NCBI RefSeq assembly: GCF_000155775.1
Contig: NZ_DS989810.1
Span: 128,177 to 192,176 of the forward strand
Reading direction: 5' to 3'
DNA length: 64,000 nt
Source of the DNA: Glaciecola sp. HTCC2999
Lineage (GTDB): Bacteria > Pseudomonadota > Gammaproteobacteria > Enterobacterales > Alteromonadaceae
Part shown: in pieces, positions 28,354 through 35,301 of the stretch
Numbering within the stretch: the stretch's first letter is position 1
Layout: the number at the start of each line of letters is the position of its first letter
Made by a program: the position numbers and the translations under genes
Notes under the pieces: model-generated
Databases searched by the model: none
Seen by the model: only the letters and a program-made list of their open reading frames with translations
What the model was told of the DNA's origin: nothing

Positions 28354-29202
28354 TTAAGCAGCTTTCAAGGCTTGATTTCGGTACTCTACCGGACTCAGGC
28401 CTTTTAGTTTTAGCTTAATGCGTTTGTGGTTATAGTAATGGATGTATTCATCAATTGCTTTAATGAGTTCATCCGCGTTTTTAAATTTCTGTCTATGATA
28501 CATTTCTGTTTTTAATACACCAAAGAAGCTTTCAGCGACCGCATTATCCAAGCAGTTACCTTTACGGGACATGCTTTGCGTTAAGTTTTTATCTGCGAGC
28601 ATTTGCTGTATTCCTTTGTGCCGATATTGCCAACCTTGGTCAGAATGGAACATCGGTTTATCATCCGTTTCCAAAGTGTTTAACGCATCTTTTAACATAT
28701 CACTTACTAGTGGCAAAGTAGCATTTTTAGCTGTGCGATACGCGATAACTTCGCGATTATACAGGTCGATGACCGGAGATAGATACACTTTCTGGCCGTG
28801 AACGTTAAACTCAGTAACGTCTGTAACCCACTTTTGATTGAGTTGAGTTGCTTCAAAATCACGGTTCATTAGCTCTTGTTTGGATTGTCCTGCGTCGTGA
28901 CGATAGGAATTATAACGTTTCGGTCGCACGGTAGACTTCAATCCAAGTTGCTGCATTAAACGCTGCACCGTTTTATGGTTGATATAGTGGCCATGTTGTC
29001 TCAACGTATACATTATGCGGCGGTATCCGTATCGCCCTTTGTGCTCATGATAAATCGTTTTTATACATGCTTTGACATCCGCATATTTGTCAGCAGCACT
29101 GACTCTAGCAACATGATAGTAGTATACACTGCGTGCCAGACCTAATATCTCTAGCAATAACGGAAGCTTACACCTTGCCTTTAACTCTATCGCGACTAAG
29201 AC
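28354..29202 (-). CDS. IS3-family transposase OrfB (DDE integrase domain)
   Basis: Read in the -1 frame after the slippery site, this part adds about 282 residues to OrfA. It carries the HTH_21 segment GRYGYRRI and the rve catalytic domain with DDE residues in WVTDVTEF, FHSDQGWQY and the glutamate of NAVAESFFGVLKTEM. A separate start at TTG 29157 could make OrfB alone. It catalyses copy-out transposition through a circular intermediate, as known for IS3-family elements. It resembles InsK of IS150. The reading frame is intact. Confidence 0.9.
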   Translation of the reverse strand, partial: VLVAIELKARCKLPLLLEILGLARSVYYYHVARVSAADKYADVKACIKTIYHEHKGRYGYRRIMYTLRQHGHYINHKTVQRLMQQLGLKSTVRPKRYNSYRHDAGQSKQELMNRDFEATQLNQKWVTDVTEFNVHGQKVYLSPVIDLYNREVIAYRTAKNATLPLVSDMLKDALNTLETDDKPMFHSDQGWQYRHKGIQQMLADKNLTQSMSRKGNCLDNAVAESFFGVLKTEMYHRQKFKNADELIKAIDEYIHYYNHKRIKLKLKGLSPVEYRNQALKAA

Positions 29203-29708
29203 TTTTTCTTGGTTTGAGTGCGCTTTTGTTGAGCTAAGGCTTCTAACTTTTTTAAGACAGCGTTCTCTGTACGTAGGTACTCGAGCTCTTCACGTAGTTC
29301 TTTATCCGTCATCGCTTGAATTGATTTCGTTTGTTTGCCTACGGCTTTATGCTTCACTTTTCGACCTTTTGGTTTGGGATGCAGTCCAGATAACCCATAA
29401 GCATCAAAGTCTTGTTGCCAACGATATAAAATACCTGGAGAAGATAATTTAAATGTAGCACTGGTATATCCAAGTGACCAAGCATTTTCATGCATGGCAT
29501 TAAGAATAGACAGTTTGATACTGGCAGAAGCATCAATAAGTGGTGATATTAATCCGCTAGGACCATGTATAGAATAAATCTGTGCCCAGTAACGTATTTG
29601 GCTTGAGGAAACATAGTACTCTTTGGCCAGAGAATACGATGAGTCGCCGTTTAGTGCGCATCGAGCCAACATAACTTTAAATGCTGGTTGATATTTTGAT
29701 TTGTACAT
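29196..29708 (-). CDS. IS3-family transposase OrfA (IS150 InsJ-like)
   Basis: This 170-residue protein has two helix-turn-helix regions (about residues 5-55 and 65-115, the second with LYRWQQDFDAYGLSGL) and a C-terminal coiled coil (DKELREELEYLRTENAVLKKLEAL) for multimerisation. OrfA recognises the IS ends. Its last codons AAG AAA AAG TCT TAG contain a slippery run (29210-29202) allowing -1 frameshifting into OrfB. A hairpin followed by six T stands directly against its ATG. Confidence 0.9.
   Translation of the reverse strand: MYKSKYQPAFKVMLARCALNGDSSYSLAKEYYVSSSQIRYWAQIYSIHGPSGLISPLIDASASIKLSILNAMHENAWSLGYTSATFKLSSPGILYRWQQDFDAYGLSGLHPKPKGRKVKHKAVGKQTKSIQAMTDKELREELEYLRTENAVLKKLEALAQQKRTQTKKKS
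29202..29210 (-). promoter_or_regulatory. Probable -1 programmed frameshift site (AAGAAAAAG)
   Basis: At the end of OrfA, re-pairing of the AAG codon (29204-29202) on AAA one base back moves ribosomes into the OrfB frame, which is open from here to 28354. IS150 uses A-AAA-AAG; here the heptamer is G-AAA-AAG, which should be less efficient. Confidence 0.55.
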
Positions 29709-29744
29709 AAAAAACCCCCGAAGGTTTTGTCTAGCTTTCGGGGG
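29709..29744 (-). terminator. IS-borne hairpin-T6 structure abutting the OrfA start codon
   Basis: CCCCCGAA pairs with TTCGGGGG (arms 29715-29722 and 29737-29744), an 8-bp GC-rich stem with a 14-nt loop. On the minus strand it is followed by TTTTTT and then the ATG of OrfA at 29708. It would terminate transcripts entering from outside and mask the ribosome binding site, which is a known way for IS elements to avoid activation by read-through. Confidence 0.65.
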
Positions 29745-29752
29745 TCACTTCA

Positions 29753-29755
29753 AAG
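29753..29755. repeat. Target-site duplication AAG, right copy
   Basis: This is the second copy of the AAG at 28321-28323, immediately outside the right inverted repeat of the IS. Confidence 0.7.
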
Positions 29756-29767
29756 TGTTCAGCTTTT
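29755..29767 (+). terminator. Right arm of the fadE terminator, beyond the IS
   Basis: GTGTTCAGCTTTT is complementary to 28300-28312 and runs into ATTATTTAT. It is now 1.4 kb from its partner arm because of the IS. Confidence 0.8.
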
Positions 29768-29828
29768 ATTATTTATCACGGAATATTGACTTTTTATAAT
29801 GAGAGCAATATTCATTGTCGATGCAGTA

Positions 29829-30467
29829 TTAATTTACCATATCCAATTTCTCGAATAACAAAACGATTTGAGTTCTTGATGTCACGTTGAGTTTTTTAAA
29901 AATAGCACTGATATGTGCTTTAATAGTTGCTTCCGTCACACACAGCTCACCCGCGATTTCCTTATTCTTCTTACCCTGTTTTAAGCATTTAATGACTAAT
30001 AACTGCTTTGGCGTTAATTCTTTTACTAACTCAATTGCCGTTAGCATCTCTGGATGGGTTGAGCTAATAGCATCTATATATCTATCGGGGATAAATGTAC
30101 CACCATTAAGCACATTCATAATCGCATGAGCCATTTTCCGAGAAGTATAAGATTTGGGAATAAAGCCTTTTGCACCTAAATGCATTGCAATATTCACACT
30201 TTCTTCGTTATCCGTTGCCGTAATCACCACGACAGGAATGTTAGCGCATTTATCTAGGACTGCTGTTAAACCATAAAAATGATCAGCCCCAGGCATAGTC
30301 AGATCAAGTAATATTACATCGATATCTGGATGTTTTTTGATGGCGGATATTGTATTGTGTAAGCTATCAGCCTCAATGATTTCCATATCATTAAAAAAAG
30401 GTAATAAGGCGGCTTGTAATGCCTCTCGAAAAAGAGGATGATCATCCGCAATTAAGAACGTACTCAT
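29829..30467 (-). CDS. LuxR/NarL-type response regulator (orphan)
   Basis: This 212-residue protein has an N-terminal receiver with the acidic pair IADDH (D8, D9) and the phospho-acceptor D55 in VILLDLTMPG, then a LuxR-type HTH (LTPKQLLVIKCLKQGKKNKEIAGELCVTEATIKAHI). No kinase gene is adjacent. Position next to the fadE region is suggestive of carbon or acetate control (CrbR-like regulators look similar), but that is inference. It is divergent from cmoA with 84 bp between. Confidence 0.9.
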   Translation of the reverse strand: MSTFLIADDHPLFREALQAALLPFFNDMEIIEADSLHNTISAIKKHPDIDVILLDLTMPGADHFYGLTAVLDKCANIPVVVITATDNEESVNIAMHLGAKGFIPKSYTSRKMAHAIMNVLNGGTFIPDRYIDAISSTHPEMLTAIELVKELTPKQLLVIKCLKQGKKNKEIAGELCVTEATIKAHISAIFKKLNVTSRTQIVLLFEKLDMVN

Positions 30468-30551
30468 GATTTAGTTCATCCAAATTGATTCATGTAGTAT
30501 AAATTTGCACAGTGATAACTATCCATTGAGTTATCCTACTCACTAGAATAG

Positions 30552-31289
30552 ATGAATATGTCAAAAATAGACAGTTTATTTTCCACCCAATTAGATAAGA
30601 TTGCTGACTTTTCTTTCGATGAAAATGTAGCCTCAGTTTTCCCTGATATGATTTCTCGTTCTATACCAGGTTACCCATTGATGATTGAAAATATTGGACG
30701 TATTGCTCGACAATATGCTCAAGCTAATTCTGTTATATACGATTTAGGCTGTGCTACTGGTACAGGTACATTAAGCATGGCCAAACATATCGAACAATCA
30801 AATTGTCAGATTGTGGGGATTGATAATTCAGAAGCAATGGTGCATCAGTGTCAACAGTATATCAATCAGTATCATCATCAATGTCCGGTTAAAATCGAAC
30901 ATGCAGATATCACTCAATACCCATATCAGTCTAATACCAGTATTGTATTGATGAACTTTACATTACAGTTTCTAGCACCAGAAGACCGCCAAGCCATGTT
31001 GCAATCGATTTATGATGCTTTATTACCCGGTGGCGTGTTAATACTTTCTGAAAAAATTCAACATACTTCGGTTATCGGTGATGAGTTACTGATAAATCTG
31101 CACCATCAATTTAAAAGTGACAATGGTTACAGTGATTTAGAGATCAGCCAAAAGCGCACAGCACTTGAAAATGTCATGCTAACTGATACCTACACTACCC
31201 ATGAATCACGTTTAACTGGGATAGGTTTTAGCGATGTTGTTCAATGGTTTAGCTGTTTTAATTTCATGTCGCTTGTAGCGATTAAGTAG
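30552..31289 (+). CDS. cmoA: Carboxy-SAM synthase
   Basis: This 245-residue enzyme makes carboxy-S-adenosylmethionine from SAM and prephenate for tRNA wobble-uridine modification. FDENVASVFPDMISRSIPGYP and the SAM motif VIYDLGCATGTGTLS are typical. A second ATG at 30558 is a possible start. It is 6 bp upstream of cmoB, its pathway partner. Confidence 0.95.
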   Translation: MNMSKIDSLFSTQLDKIADFSFDENVASVFPDMISRSIPGYPLMIENIGRIARQYAQANSVIYDLGCATGTGTLSMAKHIEQSNCQIVGIDNSEAMVHQCQQYINQYHHQCPVKIEHADITQYPYQSNTSIVLMNFTLQFLAPEDRQAMLQSIYDALLPGGVLILSEKIQHTSVIGDELLINLHHQFKSDNGYSDLEISQKRTALENVMLTDTYTTHESRLTGIGFSDVVQWFSCFNFMSLVAIK

Positions 31290-31295
31290 ATCCCT

Positions 31296-32264
31296 ATGCA
31301 CCCTCATTTTCAAGCACTTTTATCAGCACTTCCGACTAATAAGTTAACTTCTTGGGCATACGAATTACCTGCATTACTGCAACGTTGGGAACAAAAAAAT
31401 CGACATGGTAATACCCAAAAATGGCAAAAACTAATTGATAAATTACCTGATGTAGAAGCAGAATCAGTCCTCTTTAGCGAATCGATTTGCTTAGAGAATG
31501 CGCACATAAACGAGTATGAACAACGCGTTTTTCGTGGCTTATTACAACAATTCAAACCTTGGAGAAAAGGCCCCTATAATATTTTTGGGGTCCACATTGA
31601 TACTGAATGGCGCAGTGATTATAAATGGGAACGCATCGCTCCGCATATTAGTGATTTGCAAGACCGTAAAGTGCTGGATGTTGGCTGCGGCAGTGGCTAT
31701 CACATGTGGCGAATGTTGAATGAGAAGGCTCGTTTTGTGATGGGCGTTGATCCTACTGATTTGTTTTTTTATCAATTTTTGATCATCAAACGTTTCTTAC
31801 CATCCTACCCGGTTTATTTTTTACCCTTAGGGGTTGAAGATCTTCCCCAATCTAATGGGTTTGATACCGTTTTTTCAATGGGCGTATTTTACCATCGACG
31901 TGATCCGATACTCTTCTTACAACAACTTAAAGATCAATTAGTATCAGGTGGCGAATTAGTGCTTGAAACGTTAATTGTTGAAGGCGATGTCAACACGGTA
32001 TTAGTGCCAACAGATCGCTATGCACAAATGGGTAATGTCTGGTATCTACCGAGTATTGACGCGTTAACATTATGGCTTAATAAAGTCGGGTTTATTAATG
32101 TAAGAATGGTCGATGTCAGTGCAACCACAGTATCAGAACAACGTAAGACAGAGTGGATTGATGGACAATCATTATCCGATTTTCTTGATCCTGATGATCC
32201 AAGTTTAACCATAGAAGGTTACCCTGCGCCGCAGCGAGCGACATTCATAGCCAATAAAAAGTAA
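31296..32264 (+). CDS. cmoB: tRNA U34 carboxymethyltransferase
   Basis: This 322-residue enzyme transfers the carboxymethyl group from carboxy-SAM to 5-hydroxyuridine at tRNA position 34, giving cmo5U. It has RKGPYNIFGVHIDTEWRSD, the SAM loop VLDVGCGSGYHMWRM and FSMGVFYHRRDP. Length matches E. coli CmoB (323). It forms an operon with cmoA; the O-methylating enzyme cmoM is nearby at 38608-39378. Confidence 0.96.
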   Translation: MHPHFQALLSALPTNKLTSWAYELPALLQRWEQKNRHGNTQKWQKLIDKLPDVEAESVLFSESICLENAHINEYEQRVFRGLLQQFKPWRKGPYNIFGVHIDTEWRSDYKWERIAPHISDLQDRKVLDVGCGSGYHMWRMLNEKARFVMGVDPTDLFFYQFLIIKRFLPSYPVYFLPLGVEDLPQSNGFDTVFSMGVFYHRRDPILFLQQLKDQLVSGGELVLETLIVEGDVNTVLVPTDRYAQMGNVWYLPSIDALTLWLNKVGFINVRMVDVSATTVSEQRKTEWIDGQSLSDFLDPDDPSLTIEGYPAPQRATFIANKK

Positions 32265-32282
32265 ATTTATCGACTAAAAATC

Positions 32283-32344
32283 AGGTTTGGCATAGTAATT
32301 GTTAGTATTAAGTATGTCTTGTTAACAATTACCGTACCAAACCT
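32283..32344. promoter_or_regulatory. Imperfect inverted repeat (24-nt arms) ending at the glucosylglycerate operon start
   Basis: The left arm (32283-32306) and right arm (32321-32344) share AGGTTTGG and GTAATTGTTA as inverted copies, with a 4-nt mismatched centre and a 14-nt loop: 18 of 24 positions pair. The right arm ends one base before the ATG at 32345. The left arm overlaps a possible -35 (TTGGCA, 32287-32292), and TTGTTAACAA at 32319-32328 is itself palindromic. It may be a double operator or an mRNA hairpin controlling translation; no ribosome binding site is visible before the ATG. Confidence 0.55.
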
Positions 32345-34078
32345 ATGTATGATACCTTTCTGGCGTCTAATCGCTTAACAACTGAATATCTTGATTCTGC
32401 ACGAAAATGGTTCACACCATGTGTGGAGATGATTGTTAAGCACACAAACAGTGCATCTCCCTTATTTGTTAGTATCAATGGTTCTCAAGGTTCTGGTAAG
32501 TCTACACTAGCGGATTACCTCACGACGACGCTGACACAGGTACATAAGCTTAAAGTGATCAATATCTCTATTGATGATTTTTATTACGACCATGAACATC
32601 GTCAAACACTCGCTGAAGATGTTCATCCGTTACTTGCTACTAGAGGTGTTCCGGGTACGCATAATATAGAACAATTACGTCAAGTGATGGATGCTTTATC
32701 ATTAGGTCATCCGTGTATTATTCCCAGTTTTGATAAAGCAACTGATAACCCAAAGCCGGTTGAGCAATGGCAACACGTCAATCAAAAAGTAGATGTGGTC
32801 ATCGTCGAGGGGTGGTGCATGCAAATTCCACCGCAACTTTCTGATATGCTGACACCATCAATCAATCAATTGGAACAACAAGAAGATGAAAATGGTGTGT
32901 GGCGCCGCTATGTGAATATCGCTTTGCAACACTACCAAGAGCTGTTTCAACGTTTTCATTTATCCTTTATGCTCAAAGCGCCCTCATTTTCTGTGGTACA
33001 GCAATGGCGCGAAGAGCAAGAGAGCAAACTACGTGCTATTACCTCCAAACATGAACAGCAACGTTTATTAACACCGGCAGGTGTCTCTCGTTTTATTGCT
33101 CATTACGAACGCTTAACTAAACATGCTTTAGCAGTGCTTCCAGCGATCACTGATATGGTTTTTATTCTTGATGAACAGCGCCAAGTTCAACAAATAGACA
33201 CTCATAAAGTTAATATAAACGTCACACCTAATTCATTAAGTCCATTAATCTTCACTGATTTAGATGGCACTTTATTAGACCATGATTCCTATTCATCAAA
33301 GCTAGCATACCCTGCCCTAGCTTATTGTCAGATGCTTGAAATTCCTGTTATACCAACAACCAGTAAGACATTTGCAGAATTATTACCGATACGTTCGGCA
33401 TTAAACCTTGATGGCCCTTTTATAGTTGAAAATGGCGCTGCGGTATATATACCGAAAAAATTAGGTATGCAATTCACACCAGCGCTTGAAGATAAAGGTG
33501 ACTATTGGTGTTATTCCATGGCGCCTAAACGTGCAAAATGGATTGAAATTATACAGAGATTATCGACAGATTTTGCTGGTGAATTTACTCATTTTTCAGC
33601 AATGAAGACGCCTGAAATTGTTACTGCAACAGGGCTTACATATCCTCAAGCACAATTAGCCAAACAACGCGAATATGGTGAACCCGTTTTATGGTTATCG
33701 ACAGAACAACGTAAAATTGAATTCATTGAAGCGGCAATATTAATGGGCGCGTCCCCCATCGAAGGCGGTCGTTTTATTCATATCAATGGTTCATCTGATA
33801 AAGCAACTGCAATGCAATGGCTACATCAGCAATACGAACAACATTTTAATAATAAGCGATTCGTCACAGTTGCTCTTGGGGATGGACCTAATGATACAAC
33901 AATGCTGAATAACGCCACCTATGCAGCACAAATACGTTCACCAGCACATGATTTTCCATTATTAACACGCAATGAAAAACAAGCAGCCTATCAAAGCAAA
34001 CTACCTGGGCCTGCTGGCTGGAATGAATACATCACGACACAACTTCTCTCTATTCAAAAGGATATTTTCTATGGCTGA
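32345..34078 (+). CDS. Fused D-glycerate kinase / glucosyl(mannosyl)-3-phosphoglycerate phosphatase
   Basis: This 577-residue protein joins two enzymes. Residues 1-290 are a P-loop kinase of the plant GLYK/yeast Tda10 type, with Walker A GSQGSGKST (46-54), ISIDDFYY (75-81) and VVIVEGWCM (151-159); relatives phosphorylate D-glycerate to 3-phosphoglycerate. Residues 300-577 are a HAD phosphatase of the MPGP/YedP family, with motif I FTDLDGTLLDH (D305, D307), TTSKT (338-342) and GDGPND (512-517); relatives dephosphorylate mannosyl- or glucosyl-3-phosphoglycerate. The synthase gene overlaps its end by 8 bp. The kinase makes the synthase's acceptor and the phosphatase processes its product, so fusion makes biochemical sense. 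Sugar specificity is inferred from context. Confidence 0.85.
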   Translation: MYDTFLASNRLTTEYLDSARKWFTPCVEMIVKHTNSASPLFVSINGSQGSGKSTLADYLTTTLTQVHKLKVINISIDDFYYDHEHRQTLAEDVHPLLATRGVPGTHNIEQLRQVMDALSLGHPCIIPSFDKATDNPKPVEQWQHVNQKVDVVIVEGWCMQIPPQLSDMLTPSINQLEQQEDENGVWRRYVNIALQHYQELFQRFHLSFMLKAPSFSVVQQWREEQESKLRAITSKHEQQRLLTPAGVSRFIAHYERLTKHALAVLPAITDMVFILDEQRQVQQIDTHKVNINVTPNSLSPLIFTDLDGTLLDHDSYSSKLAYPALAYCQMLEIPVIPTTSKTFAELLPIRSALNLDGPFIVENGAAVYIPKKLGMQFTPALEDKGDYWCYSMAPKRAKWIEIIQRLSTDFAGEFTHFSAMKTPEIVTATGLTYPQAQLAKQREYGEPVLWLSTEQRKIEFIEAAILMGASPIEGGRFIHINGSSDKATAMQWLHQQYEQHFNNKRFVTVALGDGPNDTTMLNNATYAAQIRSPAHDFPLLTRNEKQAAYQSKLPGPAGWNEYITTQLLSIQKDIFYG

Positions 34079-35300
34079 TTTTTACCAAAATGGCATCATC
34101 ACCACATTACATAATTTAGATGACCGACCTATTAGTGACGTTGAATCAGAACTCGTTACATTCTCTAAACAGCGTCCAATGGGATTGATCCTTCCATCGC
34201 TATTCTCAGAGTTAGAAGGTGAAGCTTTACCTAACATCATTAATGAAATCGCTGATGTGCCCTACTTATCACAAATAGTCATTGGTTTAGATCGCGCTGA
34301 TAAAGAACAATTCGAACATGCTAACGAATTTTTTTCAAAACTCCCCCAACACACTCGTATTTTATGGAATGACGGTCCACGTTTAAAAGCCCTTGATGCT
34401 AAACTTCAAGCGTTAGGACTCGCTCCTAAAGAATTGGGTAAAGGACGAAATGTATGGTACTGCATGGGCTACACATTGGCTTCTAACAAAGTTGAATCGG
34501 TCGCACTGCATGATTGTGATATTTTAACTTATGATCGATCTTTATTAGCCCGCTTAATTTATCCCGTTGCTAATCCTCAATTTAACTATGAATTTTGTAA
34601 GGGATTTTATGCTCGTATAGCGGATGGCAAAATTAATGGACGGGTGTCTCGCCTTTTAGTGACTCCATTGTTACGCGCGCTTAAACGTACTTTAGGTGAC
34701 AATGAATACATTGAATTTATGGACTCCTTCCGCTATCCGTTAGCGGGTGAGTTTTCTTTTCGTCGAGATGTATTAAATGATATCCGGATCCCCAGTGATT
34801 GGGGTCTGGAAATAGGTGTATTATCTGAAATGCATCGCAATTATTCAAATAACCGCCTGTGCCAATCTGATATCGCCAAGGTCTATGATCATAAACATCA
34901 AGATCTCTCTTATGATAACGAACATGGTGGTTTATCAAAAATGTCGATAGACATTACTAAAGCCTTGTTTAGAAAATTAGCAACGCAGGGCAATACGTTT
35001 AGCACTGAGATGTTCCGGTCAATTAAAGCAACTTATTACCGCATTGCCTTAGATTTTGTCGAAACCTACCGTAATGATGCCATCATGAATGGCTTAACAT
35101 TAGATATTCATGAAGAAGAAAAAGCAGTTGAATTATTTGCTCAAAATATCATGAAAGCCGGGCAATCATTTTTAGATAACCCTATGGAAACACCGTTCAT
35201 ACCGAGTTGGAACCGAGTCATCAGTGCCATTCCAGATATTTTTGAACAATTAGAAGCCGCCGTAGAAGCGGATTATGAAGATTTGAAGCAAGGTCGCTAA
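34071..35300 (+). CDS. gpgS: GT81 glucosyl-3-phosphoglycerate synthase
   Basis: This 409-residue glycosyltransferase starts at ATG 34071, behind AAAAGGA; a longer frame from 33972 lies wholly inside the upstream gene and is rejected. GT81 signs are IVIGLDRADKEQF, the metal-binding D-x-D in ALHDCDILTYD (D148, D150), WGLEIGVLSEMHRNY and the histidine-bearing VYDHKHQDL. Family members move glucose (rarely mannose) from NDP-sugar to 3-phosphoglycerate, giving glucosyl-3-phosphoglycerate, precursor of the compatible solute glucosylglycerate. It is cytoplasmic. Donor (UDP-, GDP- or ADP-glucose) is not readable from sequence. Confidence 0.85.
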   Translation: MADFYQNGIITTLHNLDDRPISDVESELVTFSKQRPMGLILPSLFSELEGEALPNIINEIADVPYLSQIVIGLDRADKEQFEHANEFFSKLPQHTRILWNDGPRLKALDAKLQALGLAPKELGKGRNVWYCMGYTLASNKVESVALHDCDILTYDRSLLARLIYPVANPQFNYEFCKGFYARIADGKINGRVSRLLVTPLLRALKRTLGDNEYIEFMDSFRYPLAGEFSFRRDVLNDIRIPSDWGLEIGVLSEMHRNYSNNRLCQSDIAKVYDHKHQDLSYDNEHGGLSKMSIDITKALFRKLATQGNTFSTEMFRSIKATYYRIALDFVETYRNDAIMNGLTLDIHEEEKAVELFAQNIMKAGQSFLDNPMETPFIPSWNRVISAIPDIFEQLEAAVEADYEDLKQGR

Positions 35301-35301
35301 T

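Larger units (their letters stand above)
28324..29752 (-). mobile_element. IS3-family (IS150-like) insertion sequence, complete
   Basis: The 1429-bp element has terminal inverted repeats TGAAGTGACCCC (28324-28335) and GGGGTCACTTCA (29741-29752), a perfect 12-bp match, and a 3-bp AAG duplication. It encodes OrfA (29196-29708) and OrfB (28354 onward, -1 frame), both intact, with a likely frameshift site between them. It is inserted in the loop of the fadE terminator and is transcribed towards fadE. All parts look functional, so the element may be recent or active. Only one copy is in the window. Confidence 0.92.

Noticed and set aside
33972-34070. N-terminal extension of the GT81 synthase
   Set aside because: It lies entirely inside the upstream fused gene; ATG 34071 has a proper AAAAGGA site and the family start.
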